Positions 1-10,354 of a stretch of 64,000 bases of DNA are shown here, piece by piece. Location: NCBI RefSeq assembly GCF_964656455.1, contig NC_135717.1, positions 13,534,775-13,598,774 of the forward strand, read 5' to 3'. Every line of letters begins with the position of its first letter. Positions within the stretch are counted from its first letter, which is position 1. The notes below the pieces were generated by a model. The model was given only the letters and a program-made list of their open reading frames with translations, ran no database searches and had not been told where the DNA came from. Source of the stretch: Halichoerus grypus (taxonomy: Eukaryota; Chordata; Mammalia; Carnivora; Phocidae). The position numbers were made by a program, and so were the translations under genes.

Positions 1-752
1 ACTTCCGTAAATCAAAATCCTATGGTATAATTGAGACCATCAGTTACATTTTGCTGACCAAAGATTGGTTCTGGAGAATGGAATCATTGACTCTGGGGGC
101 ATGTATACGTTTAAAAAAATTGCCGAGGGTTCATTGGGTTTTAGGGAAATATTTGAGGAACAAACTTGTCTAGCATAGCAGTGGACTGAGAAGAGGCTTT
201 GTACCTGGCTTACCCGGTAGGCAGAAAAGATTTAGCCCAGCAGACCTGAGACTATTATCTTTGTGGAGATCTACCTACAAGCTTGGCCTTTGGCTGGCAT
301 CTGAGAACTTGGGTTTTGAGAGACTTTCCATCCTTTCCTGATCGGAGTGGCTCACTGTGCCTAAATTGTTTGTGCAAATAATATGGTTTATGCTGAACAC
401 CTGCTTTCCTTCTGGGAGCCTGGAGTTTAGGTACATGGTAGGCCTGTGTGACAACCCCCAGTGATAACCGTGGGCACTGAGTTTCTAATGAGCTTCCCTG
501 GTAGGAAATATTTTATAAGTGTCGTCACAAGTCCTTGCTGGGGTGTGTGTCCTGTGTAACTTCACTGGGAGAGGACTCCGGAAGCTTGTGTCTGGTTCCT
601 TCTAACCCTTGTTCCATGTGCCTTTTCCCTTTGCTGATTTTTGCTTTGTCTCCTTTCCCTATAATAAATCCTAGCATGTGTAGGGCTATATACTGAGTCC
701 CGTGAGTCCCCTACTGAGTCATCCACTTGGAGGTGGTCTTGGTGGCCCTCAG
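1..752 (+). mobile_element. Old endogenous-retrovirus-type LTR (ERVL-like), partial
   Basis: The 3' part has the look of an ERVL-class LTR: a pyrimidine-rich stretch, an ATAATAAATCC polyadenylation-like signal near 660, then a GAGTCCCGTGAGTCC block and a GGTGGTCTTGG block that resemble the R/U5 end of known mammalian LTRs. The 5' end is cut by the window edge, so the element may be longer. No internal retroviral gene is seen. The subfamily is uncertain and the first 250 bases fit the assignment less well than the last 500. Confidence 0.55.
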
Positions 753-757
753 CGCAC

Positions 758-862
758 CTGTATTTGAAACCTGGTTATGCTACTTCACGGTGTGTGGCCT
801 TGAGACAGTTGCTTAAGTTATAAACATACTCCTCGTCTGTAAAACAGGATGAAAACACCAGT
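758..862 (+). repeat. MIR SINE fragment
   Basis: The core of a mammalian-wide interspersed repeat: a TATTTGAAACCTGG block, a TGTGTGGCCTTGAGACAGTT block (consensus TGTGTGACCTTGGGCAAGTT), then TCTGTAAAACAGGATG. The copy is diverged and lacks both ends. Confidence 0.6.
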
Positions 863-1424
863 TCAACTGGATAGGGTCTGGGGTTCAGTGAGAAATATGC
901 ATATGGTAGCCTTCAAGGGTTAGTTCTTTTCTGCCATCCCACCCAAATGTAGTAACTAACCAGAATGAGTGATGAGTCGGTGGACATTGCTGCAGGAAAG
1001 GAAAGGCCTGCAGGTTCCTTCCGTTTCCTATTTTCCTTTCCTGTTTCCGTTTCCTGTTTTCATTTCCTTCATCTGCTGGATTTTGTTCCTTGCTCTCTGT
1101 TGATCTGGAATATACAGGGCCAATAAACTTGGCCCTGTACCAGAGAGATTGAGAGGACACCAAAAGACTTTGAACTCCCAGAATTTTTTCTGGGGTGTCT
1201 GGACTAGTGGTAGACAGCTGATGCCAACACAGAACTCTTAAGAACGAAGAACCTCACAATTACCCGTACTCTAGCTTATGTACCTCGGGAAGTTGGGTAC
1301 CTTGAGTTAGCCCAGGGGCCACTTTAGTCCTGGTGTCTGCAGGTAGGGTGGCTGAAATTTTCAGTAGAAGGAATTTTTATGTCTGCATTTCATCTGGAAG
1401 GCCTCTGTGTTTTCCGTCAGGGAA
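863..1424. other. Unique sequence with a pyrimidine-rich TTCC cluster
   Basis: No gene or recognised repeat. The one local feature is the TTCC (GGAA on the minus strand) cluster at 1015-1070, listed separately. Confidence 0.5.
1015..1070 (-). promoter_or_regulatory. GGAA motif cluster (ETS/IRF-like), candidate
   Basis: About eight TTCC tetramers fall within roughly 56 bases, several in the form TTTCC-TG or TTTCCG. On the minus strand these read GGAA, the core recognised by ETS factors, and GGAAAC steps resemble half of an interferon-response element. The layout also fits a degenerate simple repeat, so regulatory function is only a possibility. Confidence 0.25.
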
Positions 1425-1470
1425 CGTGTGTGTGTGTGTGTGTGTGTGTTTGTGCGCGCACGTGCGCGTA
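1425..1470. repeat. (GT)n microsatellite running into a GC/AC palindrome
   Basis: A GT dinucleotide run is followed by TTTG and then an alternating purine-pyrimidine GCGCGCACGTGCGCG stretch. Bases 1455-1468 form a perfect 14-base palindrome. The near-continuous alternation over about 45 bases is the classic composition for left-handed DNA. Confidence 0.9.
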
Positions 1471-1551
1471 TGCTCTCCCCTCTGCCTTCCTAAAAAAAGA
1501 AATCTGGGTCAAAACGAAGTGTGTAGTTCCCTTCATTTATGTGCCGGCTGC

Positions 1552-1725
1552 AGAGGTTCTTGAACTTGAGCCGGCTTCAGCATCACCTGGAGGACTTGTT
1601 AAAATGCAGATGGCAAGCACCACTCCCAGAGTTTTTGATTCATAGGTCTGGGTGGGACGTGAGAATTCACATTTCTAAATGGTTCCCAGTTGCTGCTGCC
1701 GTTGCTGGTCCCTGTCACACTAACC
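1552..1725 (+). mobile_element. MER5/MER58-like hAT-Charlie element
   Basis: Has the CTTCAGCATCACCTGGAGGA and TTGTTAAAATGCAGAT blocks, the TTTTTGATTCATAGGTCTGG block and a TTCCCAG-TGCTGCTG end, all typical of MER5/MER58 nonautonomous DNA transposons. It is diverged and the termini are not clear. Confidence 0.65.
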
Positions 1726-2067
1726 TGCAGCTTCTCTGGTGGCATAGCTGGCTCTGGCCGAGGGACATCTCTCTTTCTGTCAAGAGTGACCCACTTAAGC
1801 TCCTCACTCTGCTGCTTTCACCCTAATTAATGGCCTAAGAGTTTAAGCTTAATTTACAAGGCAAGAAGCCCTGAATTTTTTCTTTGAATGATTTCACAAG
1901 TAATCCATCTAATTTTTTTTTCACAGAATGACATTTTAAGTCTTGTTTGCTCTCTTGTTTGACTTGTGTTCAGAATATCACTGTTCCTACTGCTTTACCT
2001 TTCTAACTCACTGGTTATGTGTAAGTGGTTTGAGCAGCTCCTTCCTTGTGGATTAGGACTTACAATC

Positions 2068-2235
2068 ATCTATCCCCTCATCCATCCATCCATCCATCCA
2101 TCCATCCACCTACGCACCTATTCAGCCAGCCACCCACCCACCCATTCATCAGTCCACTTACCCACCTTTCTATCCACCCACCCAGCCAGCCAAACAGCTA
2201 GCCATTCATCCAGCCAGCCAGCCATTTACCTAACA
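2068..2235. repeat. (CATC)n / CCAC-CAGC degenerate simple repeat
   Basis: A near-perfect CATC run of about seven units decays into CCACCCAC and CAGCCAGC variants over about 170 bases. The related open frame, rich in Ser/His/Pro, is a product of the repeat and is not a gene. Confidence 0.9.
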
Positions 2236-2330
2236 TCATGTGCTGGTAGGCTGTAGAGTTATAAAGAAAAATAAGACCGTGTTCCTGCTCTCAAGAGGTT
2301 TATAGTACTGTAATAGAAACTCCTCTTTCT
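2236..2330 (-). repeat. L2 3'-end fragment
   Basis: TGTGCTGGTAGGCTGTAGAG, then AAAGAAAAATAAGACCGTG and TCAAGAGGTTTATAGT match the antisense of the LINE-2 3' end (TGTGCTGGGCACTGTAG ... CAAGGAGCTTATAGT). It abuts the CATC repeat directly. Confidence 0.55.
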
Positions 2331-2742
2331 TGTCTTCCCTAGAGCAATTGTGCATTGCTTTCTTCCTAGTGAGTTGCAATAATACTTGAATCCATTAGAT
2401 TAATACTGTCCCTTCCCTACGAGCGTTCATTTCCTCAGAAAAGGTTGTGAGAAATCTGCTGATTTCTTGAAATAAAGGCGCAAATGTTTTTAACTCCATA
2501 CCTTATTGGAAAGGCAGCTCAAGGAAGCCTTTCATAGCCTCTTGGTGATAATGACAGAAAGGTTTTCTTTGAATCAGGATGCTCCTTTTTAGAAACTTCT
2601 GCGATGTTCTCAGGTTATCTTGAAAGACCCATGTCTGTTTCAGCAAGTCTCACCAGTGGCTCTGCGCAAGATGGTTGTGGAAGGCATTTTTGCAGTGATG
2701 GAGCACCCCCTGTAAATAATTCTAGAACATCTTCCTGGGGAC
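2331..2742. other. Unique sequence, nothing recognised
   Basis: Mixed-composition DNA with no gene, repeat or structured motif that I can name. Confidence 0.4.
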
Positions 2743-3590
2743 ATTTTTTTTTCTTTTTTTTAGTTTCAGAGGTAGAATTTAGTGATTCATCAGTTGCATA
2801 TAACACTCAGTGCTCGTCCCATCATGTGCCCTCCTTAATACTCATCACCCCGTTACCCCATCCCCCACCCACCTCCCCTCCAGCAACCCATAAGAGTCTC
2901 TCATGGTTTGTCTCCCTCTGATTTCATCTTATTTTATTTTTCCCACCCTTCCCCTATGTTCATCTGTTTTGTTTCTTAAATTCCACATATGAGTGAAATC
3001 ATATGGTATTTGTCTTTCTTTGACTGACTTATTTCGCTTAGCGTAACACCCTGTAGTTCCACCCACATCATTGCAAATGGCAAGCTTTCATTCTTTTTGA
3101 TGGCTGAGTAATATTCCCTTGTATTTATATACCACATCTTCTTTATCCATTCATCTGTCGATGGACATCTGGGCTCTTTCATATTTTGGCTATTGTGGAC
3201 ATTGCTGCTATAAACATTGGGGTGCAGGTGCCCCTTCAAATCACTATGTTTGTATCCGTTGGATAAATACCTAGTAGTGCAATTGCTGGGTCATAGGGTA
3301 GCTCTATTTTTAACTTTCAGAGAAACCTCCATACTGTTTTCCAGGGTGGCTGCACCAGCTTACATTCCCACCAACAGTGTAGAAGGGTTCCCCTTTCTCT
3401 GTATCCTCGCCAACATTTGTTGTTTCCTGAATTGTTAATTTTAGCCATTCTGATCGGTGTGAGGTGGTATCTCATTGTGGTTTTGATTTGTATTTCCCTG
3501 ATGCCCAGTGATGTGGAGCATTTTTTCACGTGTCTGTTGGCCATTTGTATGTCTTCTTTGGAGAAACGTCTGCTCATGTCTTCTGCTCTG
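2743..3590 (-). mobile_element. 5'-truncated carnivore LINE-1 (3' end of ORF2 plus 3' UTR)
   Basis: A T-rich start (2743-2762, the complement of the poly-A tail) is followed by the antisense of the carnivore L1 3' UTR: ATTCATCAGTTGCATATAAC, then TTAAATTCCACATATGAGTG and ATGGTATTTGTCTTTC. The ORF2 C-terminal region follows. The element is cut off inside ORF2 near 3590, a typical 5'-truncated insertion. It cannot move on its own. Confidence 0.9.
2976..3577 (-). pseudogene. LINE-1 ORF2 C-terminal fragment (broken)
   Basis: The minus-strand frame at 3317-3577 (86 aa) carries the L1 ORF2 C-terminal signatures [32 protein letters not shown] and [26 protein letters not shown] ending. A second frame at 2976-3239 continues the tail with NTREYYSAIKKNES. 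The two pieces are out of frame with each other and the endonuclease and reverse transcriptase parts are missing, so this is dead coding sequence. Confidence 0.9.
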
Positions 3591-4279
3591 ACCAGGTACC
3601 ACTTTGGTTTTCATTGCCGGGTGAGGTAGTTCAGGTGCGTGCCTGTCCACAGGTAAGAACTGCTTTGTTTCCTAGAGGCCTTTTCTGAAGCATTTAAAAT
3701 GGTATCTTTGCTCCATGTGTCCCTCCATCCTGCAAAAGTGTCAAAAATTTGCATTATAAAGTTGTATTAAAATATCCGAATGATTTTCACCTCTCCTTCT
3801 CCTTGTCCCATCTTTACTTAAACAAATAGAGCTCTTTGCATGGCTGTAATCATGGATATTCAGTTTTTTGGCTTTTCCCATTTTGCGTTATTTGGTAAAT
3901 GTTCTTTCTTGCTCCTGTGTGGCCATAATGACTTCATAATAGTCATGGTTTAATATACTTTTATTGCTTTTCCATTTTCCTTTGCTGAATATTAGGTCAC
4001 TTCTATTTTTTTAAATATAACTAAATGCTTCTATATCTAGTATCTATATACAGAAAGAAAAAAATCAAGCACACTCTTATTTCTTCCTTCGAATTATTTA
4101 CATACATTTTGATGATTGGGTTATTGTTCTTATTGCTGTAGTTTTAATTACTCTTGATGCCATGAGTGAGACTTTCTTCCCAAAGAATTGAACTGATTAT
4201 CTCCCTGCCAAAATTGAGCTTAATAATTTTTCTTTGTTTTTCCAATCTAATAAATTTTAAAGCCTATGCCCACTATTTT
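3591..4279. other. AT-rich sequence, possibly old L1 remnants
   Basis: No gene. A few phrases such as TTTTATTGCTTTTCCATTTT and GAATATTAGGTCACTTCTAT resemble antisense ancient L1M ORF2/3' UTR sequence, but not enough to place boundaries. Confidence 0.35.
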
Positions 4280-4290
4280 GATTTATAATT

Positions 4291-4493
4291 CTTTTTTTTT
4301 TTTTTTAGATTTTATTTATTTATTTGACAGAGAGAGACACAGCGAGAGAGGGAACACAAGCAGGGGGAGTGGGAGAGGGAGAAGCAGGCTTCCCGCGGAG
4401 CAGGGAGCCCGATGCGGGGCTCGATCCTAGAACCCTGGGATCATGACCTGAGCCGAAGGCAGACGCTTAACGACTGAGCCACCCAGGCGCCCC
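4291..4493 (-). mobile_element. CanSINE, full length
   Basis: Reads T-run, AGATTTTATTTATTTATTTG, GA-rich body, GATGCGGGGCTCGATCC and ends GCCACCCAGGCGCCCC, i.e. a complete carnivore tRNA-Lys SINE in reverse. A 15-base direct repeat (GATTTATAATTCTTT at 4280-4294 and 4496-4510) is its target-site duplication. Confidence 0.95.
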
Positions 4494-4642
4494 AAGATTT
4501 ATAATTCTTTAATTGCCAATACCATTGAACCTGCTTTCAGTTATTGGTTTATTAAAGGAGTTCTGTTCACTCCCATGTTCATATTTGTGCTAGAGACCGA
4601 TGACATGCGTCTCCTTTGCATGGGGCATTTACATATATACTC

Positions 4643-4660
4643 TGTGTGTGTGTGTGTGTG
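4643..4660. repeat. Short (GT)n run
   Basis: About nine GT dinucleotides in AT-rich unique DNA. Confidence 0.8.
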
Positions 4661-4949
4661 TTTTAATATTTATGTCTGGATTTTCCAGTGCTATGTTTTT
4701 TTTTTTTTTCAGTTACGCCTGCTTGGCCTCATAAAAGTTGATGATTTTTATAAAAATACATAGAACAGTAAGTTCTGCCTGTTTGGAACTCAGATACTTA
4801 TTGAATGGACGAATATTTATCTTTTATTTGAAGTTTCTTCTATTACGATAAGTTTAAGAACCACTTGGGAGAAGAATGTTATTACTACTTCTATGTTTTT
4901 TATTTCTGTATGCTATATTTTCCATTTCCATGACTTATAAACTCTTAAT

Positions 4950-5046
4950 TTTATTTAGGCAAACTCTACCCGCAACGCAGAGCTCGAACTCACAGCCCCA
5001 AGATCAAGAGTCGCACACTCCACTAACTGACCTAGCCAGGCTCCCC
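4950..5046 (-). mobile_element. Old CanSINE fragment, tRNA-like head only
   Basis: The antisense head of an older SINEC form: CGCAGAGCTCGAACTCACAG, CCCCAAGATCAAGAGTCGCA and CTAACTGACCTAGCCAGGCT. It lacks the long CT-rich body of the younger copies. Divergence is clearly higher than in the copy at 4291. Confidence 0.75.
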
Positions 5047-5610
5047 AAGTGTCATTTTTTTCATTCTAGTTTTTCTGGAGGGTTTGATTTGTTACATTAA
5101 GCCTTTTTTGCCACCAAATTCAGATGGGGTATGAATCTCAGCTAATTTTTCTCCATTTTATTATTTGGTTTCTGGCATAATGTACACTATTACATTTATT
5201 TCCCATTCCCATTGTTTTAATTCTTAAAAGTTTGGATCATCTTTGGGGTTCCTCTTGTGCCTCTGTGATCTGTGGCTTGGTTTTGAGCCATTATTACTGT
5301 TCAGGATACGCTTGTTTTGAACATGTTCTAATATTTAATGGAAAAAATCTTTTTTTTTTTTTTAAATTCATCCCTTTCCTCTGAAAGGTAACGTTTTTCC
5401 CTTTTCTGTTTTTAATTGCATTTTACATACAACAGTGTAAATAAGGAATGAAGAGCTTTATGGAGCAAAAGGTAGTTTAAAGAGCAGCCCTCCCCTCTGT
5501 AGTTCTAGGGAGATATAATTAGAAAGGTGTTAGTTATGTATGTTTTTTAGTAATTCATCACACAGAACTGTAGTAATCTATTTGCTATATACATATATTT
5601 TTAGAAAATA
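5047..5610. other. AT-rich unique sequence
   Basis: No gene or confident repeat. A T-run lies near 5350. Confidence 0.4.
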
Positions 5611-5662
5611 ATTATGTTGTACACCTAAAACGTCAGTCATATCTCACTAATAAAAAAACTTG
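5611..5662 (+). mobile_element. LINE-1 3' terminal stub
   Basis: TTATGTTGTACACCTAAAAC followed by CACTAATAAAAAAAC resembles the last 50 bases of L1M/L1MA 3' UTRs in the sense orientation. Only this stub is recognisable. Confidence 0.5.
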
Positions 5663-5689
5663 TCACGCAGACAATATTACAGAATAGTA

Positions 5690-6375
5690 AAGAAAATAAA
5701 GTGAAAAAAATCACCCATAGTCACCTGTAATATTTTTTTGAAGCTTGCACATAATTCTGTTTAAAAGTATCTGAAGTTTTATATGGTTTTAATTCTAGCC
5801 AAACTTTAGTTTCATAGTTTCATATTTTAAATGTATTCATTTAACTTTATATCACAAAGATTTCTCTGTATTATTATGTTCTAAATAGTTACTGTTTTAT
5901 GTGACTCAGTAAACTCTATTGCATCAGATCAGTGTTTAATAATTGATCTAACCAATTCCTTCGTTAAGTATTTAGGCTGTTTCTAGCATTTTACTATTAC
6001 AGATAATGTCGTAACAAACTTTGTAATACATATGGCTTTTTCTCATTGCGAGTGATTTTTTGGGATATTTCACTGCAGTGAGGTCACTAGGCCAGAGAGT
6101 AGAGACATATGGGTGTTTATACAAATTCTAAGTTGCTTTCCCAGCTTGAGAATGTGTGCACATTGTATGATGTAAACAAATGCTTGGTGAATTTTACTAC
6201 AGCTTTGCTTTCTTATATATGTGTGTGTGTGTGTGTGTGTGTTTAGTCACCTTGTACTCCTCAAATTAGCAGTATATATATTTCATGAGTATAAGGGGAC
6301 ACATAATTTCAACTTATATTTCTTTGAGGTTGAACATTTTTCCATTTTGTTTGTTTATACGATACTTCTTGTAGG
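5690..6375 (-). mobile_element. Ancient L1M fragment with a (GT)n insert
   Basis: Antisense of old L1 3' sequence: TTTAGGCTGTTTCTAGCATT, TACTATTACAGATAATG, AAATTCTAAGTTGCTTTCCC and TTCTTTGAGGTTGAACATTT. A TG microsatellite (6213-6242) sits inside it. It is highly diverged with no usable reading frame. Confidence 0.6.
6213..6242. repeat. (TG)n microsatellite
   Basis: An uninterrupted TG run of roughly 14 units within the old L1 fragment. Confidence 0.9.
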
Positions 6376-8261
6376 AGTTGGGTCCCCTGTCCAGTTTTTC
6401 CATTCCAGAGAGCTTTCTTGAGCGTCCCTGGGGGGCCATGTGAGATACTGCTCAAAGCAGCTCTGACTATTCCCGCACACTCGGAGGAGGGGACGCAGAC
6501 GATTCAGCAAGCGGGACAAAGACCACGTTGGGGAAGTGAACACTGCTCAGCATGGCAGGGCACCTAACCACACCCGGATTTCCCACCTTCCCCACTGCAT
6601 GATCCCTTCCCGATCACGGTAGGGATGAACAGACCAGGGAACCCTGTAAGGACTGTAAGTGTAACTGTGTGACTTGGCCGTGGGCAGCGGGAGAAGCTCT
6701 CATGAGTGTAAAGGTCCAAGTTCATCCTTCCATAACCACGTCGAATTCTCCCCCTTCGTGATCTTACTCTCTGAGGCACACACTCATTCCCCAAGTTCCT
6801 TCTCAGAGATTCCCTCGTGGTAGCACCAAGCAGACAATATGCAGCCTTGCTTCTAATTAGTATTATTATTTTATTTGCAGGATTTTCTCACGTGATTCCA
6901 TTTCTCATGTGAGGTACAGGGAGAGGTTCTGTTGTCAGGGCATCCAAGGTGGTGGCTTTCCAGAGCAACCTTGATGAAGACCTCTCCTTGGGCCGGGTCC
7001 TCGGTTTCTGTGGCCAGAGGAGACGCATCATCTCTGGTCTCTCCCACTTTGCCTCTTGGTTTGTTCCCTCTGCACAAGGGTCCCCTCTTCTCCTCAAGAC
7101 TGATCAGCAAGAGGTTTCTCTGGAATCTACCAGTCTAACTTTGTGATGCCTTTCTGCCCTCCCAGAAAAGAGAGCCCTTCTCTGAATTTTGCCTTTGATC
7201 ATCAGTTGTGTTCTATTTTTAGTAAGCAACATATATTTAGCTTTTGATCCACTTTTAATTCTCTCTCTTTTTTTAACTTGTAAGTTTAACCCACGCCCCT
7301 TTGTTGTCATACCTTATTTTTTTGGTTTGATTTTTGACGTGATAGATTATTGAACTGCCACCTATCTTCTGTTCTCTGGAATCAGAATAATTTTATTTAC
7401 CTTCATCTTCTGTAGTGATATGGAGGGTGGATACCCTATTTAATTCTTCTGCTAATATGCACTGAGGACTGGAGGGATTTCATCTGCCCAAGTGGTTAGT
7501 GGGAATGATGGAAGCTGGTTGGGGTGAAGGTGGGGATAGGGTAGGATGTATGTCATGGCAGATGGACTTTCCAAGACAAAAAATGACATGCCACCATAAG
7601 GAAGTGTCATCAGTGCCTGGACTTTAGGGGGAGAGTGGTGAGAAATGAGCTGACAACCCGTCAACAGTTCTCGAGGGCCTTACATGCCATATTGATGAAT
7701 GTGAACTTGATCTTGAAATCACCATGAGCTATTGGAGCTAAGCTATCAGCATCTTCTTGAAATGGAGGAGCAAAAGTTCACTGAAGGTTTTCTGGCCATT
7801 TGCTTTAGCCTGGGTATTTGTCATAAACACGCATCTGGAACCATGGATATATGTTCAGGTATGAGATGGACACGCGGCCGTAATTTTGATTTAAATGTGA
7901 TGTCCTAAGAATAACTGCACATACCTGCTCCCAAAGGAAGATTGATCAGGGGAGAAATAGCTTCCTGTCCACAGATTGCTGTAACCAGAGAGCCTCAGCC
8001 AGACTGACCCCCACAGTCAGACGCCGCCAAAGAAATATTAATGATGTGGCTTTCACACTGTGTTTGTTTTGATGTAATAGGTGCTTATAAATCACATAAA
8101 GTATTTATATTTCCTTTCTTATGTAAGCAGTTTCAGTATTTTCATGGTATGATACGGACTTCCAGAAATGGAATCTCTGTTAGGAACATGATACTCACAG
8201 GAAACAAAGAATTGATTTATGATTACTTGACCTGCTACTTTTGTCCAATAATTGATTAGGT
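6376..8261. other. Unique sequence of about 1.9 kb
   Basis: No gene is supported. Several overlapping frames of 60-80 codons occur on both strands, as expected by chance. Composition is mixed, with the more GC-rich part at 6420-6800. No strong repeat was recognised. Confidence 0.45.
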
Positions 8262-8590
8262 CAGGGTTGGCAAACTTCCTCTGCAAAGGGCTGGAGAATA
8301 AATCGTTTCAGCTCTGCAGGCCATATGGTCTCCATCAGAGCTACACAACCCTGCCTCTGTAATGTGAAAACAGCCACAGGCACTGTGTAAACAAACAAGT
8401 AGAGCTGTGTGCCAATAAAACTTTATTTTTGGCCAGTGATATTTGAATTTCATGTAATTTCCATGTATCACAAAATATTCTTCTTTGGATATTTTTTCCA
8501 CCCTTGAAAGATGCAAAAGTATTCTTAGCTTCTGGGCTATACAAAAACAGGCCAGGGGCCAGATTTGGGCCCTAATTTACTGACCCCGCC
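8262..8590 (+). mobile_element. hAT-type nonautonomous DNA transposon
   Basis: Starts CAGGGTTGGCAAACTTCC and ends near TTTACTGACCCCGCCC, an imperfect terminal inverted repeat pair. Inside are CAGGCCATATGGTCTC, AGCTGTGTGCCAATAAAAC and GGGCCAGATTTGGGCCC, characteristic of a widespread mammalian hAT family. A roughly 90-base insert relative to the consensus (about 8432-8535) interrupts the 3' third. Confidence 0.8.
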
Positions 8591-8652
8591 CTTAAATATA
8601 GGCTTAGGTCATACTTTAGGGTTGTCTGGATAGCTGTGATTTACATAACACA

Positions 8653-8795
8653 CTCTGTGTGCTAGGTTCTGTGCTGTATACTTTTCATGTATCGGCTTAC
8701 ATAATTCCCATGAAAACTCTGAATTCTATTTATTTATTTATAGGTGGGGAGACTGAGGCTTCCTGAGTGCCCAGGATTATAGAGGAACCATGGAA
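8653..8795 (-). repeat. MIR SINE fragment
   Basis: GTGTGCTAGGTTCTGTGCTG, then TTACATAATTCCCATGAAAA and GGTGGGGAGACTGAGGCTTC follow the antisense MIR order (GTGCCAGGCACTGTGCT ... CTCATTTAATCCTCACAA ... GAGGAAACTGAGGC). Confidence 0.65.
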
Positions 8796-9035
8796 TGCAT
8801 GAGGGGGTGGCATTTTGAACGGAGATCTGCCTGAGTTTAGGTTGGAACTGTAAAATCCTCGTACCTGAGGAGTTTACAGAGTTGTGGGGAAGAGAGTAGG
8901 CAGTTTAACAATTTTGGAATTGTAACACAGGGTCATTATAATTCAGCCGATGAGCAAATTCCTAGTTCCAACGTACTAATAAAGTCTAGGATGACTTTAG
9001 TTCTTGGCTCTTCAAGCTTAATACAGGAGAGAGGA

Positions 9036-9227
9036 GAAATTGGGTGTGAATCTGGCTCCACCACTTGGAAGTTCGTTGACCTTCAAGTTATTAATCCTCT
9101 CTTTGCCTCAGTGTCCTCATTTGTAAATCCAAGTAAAAATAGTGGTTTAAACCGGGGAGTTGTCCAAAGGATTATATGAGCTGGGATAAGCTAAGTGGTT
9201 GGCACATTAAATGGGAACTGTTGTTAC
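9036..9227 (+). repeat. MIR SINE, near full length
   Basis: GTGTGAATCTGGCTCCACCA, CAGTGTCCTCATTTGTAAAT, then GGATTATATGAGCTGGGATA and GGTTGGCACATTAAATGGGA track the MIR consensus over about 190 bases. Confidence 0.75.
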
Positions 9228-9349
9228 TATTTTGAACTTCGAGTCAAGTTAAAACCCCCATAGCTATGTTTAAAACGCATGCTCCCCATTCTATTTTTGT
9301 GAACTTACTTTTGGAAAAAAAAAAAAGATATTTTATGGACTAGTATAGT

Positions 9350-10350
9350 TGTTCAGTATATTTTCCCTGCATTCAGAAATGAAATTGCAGAAGAATTTCC
9401 TTTTGTACATCGTCCTTATTAAGATGACTTCTTTCAGGATGAAGTATAGCACATACCTTCTTTTCCTATGCTTAGAACTACTTTGCAGTGCTTAGCAAAA
9501 CCATTACATTTATTAAAATTCATTCTAGGTCTTTCAGATTTGGGAGTTATGAGAGTATATGTGTCTAGTTTTTTTTTTTCCTTATTGTAATTGCTTGTCC
9601 TTCTCCAGTTATTGATTTGTTTAAATTTTATAGTTCTCATTGGCTTGGTATTTTAAACTTTAATAGAAAATTATAAATTACCCTTAGATTAACCAATCCA
9701 TTTATACATAACATTCTCAAATGACTTTTCTCTATCATGTACAGTGTTATTTTTCATTTGTAATGTTGTGCATTTGTGTTTATTTCTTGTTTAAATTTAC
9801 CTGAGGATTTTCTGGGTCTTTTTGTTTGTTTGTTTGTTTGTTTGTGTTTTAGTTTTGAAAAAAAAAAAAAAGAAACTCTTCCTTTTATTCGTCACTCCCC
9901 AAACGTTTTTATCGTTTATTAACATATTTGTTATATTGTGATCAGAGAATTTGACTCCTATAATAATTACCTTTCTGTACTTAATGGCATGTACTATCTT
10001 ATCAATTATTATTCTATTGCTTTCTTTGAAAAGGAGAAACATTCTGTTTTCATTTAATTTGTTCTAATTCTCCATTAATTAAGCCTTATTAGTTATATTG
10101 TTCAGACGCATGCCATTGATTTTAATGTACCAGATTCCTAAATTCTAACAACATGGCTTTATGGTAAATCACTACAGGGGTGATTCCATCAAGTTGTCTA
10201 CATTAGACAGTCAGTCTTTATATATTTTGCTGATATTTCTTACTTGAGAAATGTTCAACATTCTTTGGTTTTCAGTTGTTAGTATGCCTTTAGCATTTTG
10301 TAATGACCATATGTAATTTAAGTGAATTTTGACTCAAACACTCATTAATG
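9350..10350 (-). mobile_element. Ancient L1/HAL1-like remnant, low confidence
   Basis: AT-rich DNA with phrases such as TTGTTATATTGTGATCAGAG and TAATGGCATGTACTATCTTA that resemble antisense old L1 ORF2. Inside lie a (TTTG)n repeat (9820-9846) and an A14 run (about 9858). No usable reading frame remains and the boundaries are not visible. Confidence 0.3.
9820..9846. repeat. (TTTG)n microsatellite
   Basis: About six TTTG units, followed 10 bases later by an A14 run. Confidence 0.9.
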
Positions 10351-10354
10351 TTTC

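Noticed and set aside
1966..2256. Ser/His/Pro-rich plus ORF
   Set aside because: Translation of the CATC simple repeat.
9800..9875. Possible hairpin between the TTTG run and the A14 run
   Set aside because: The G in each TTTG unit prevents good pairing with A14; only two adjacent simple repeats.
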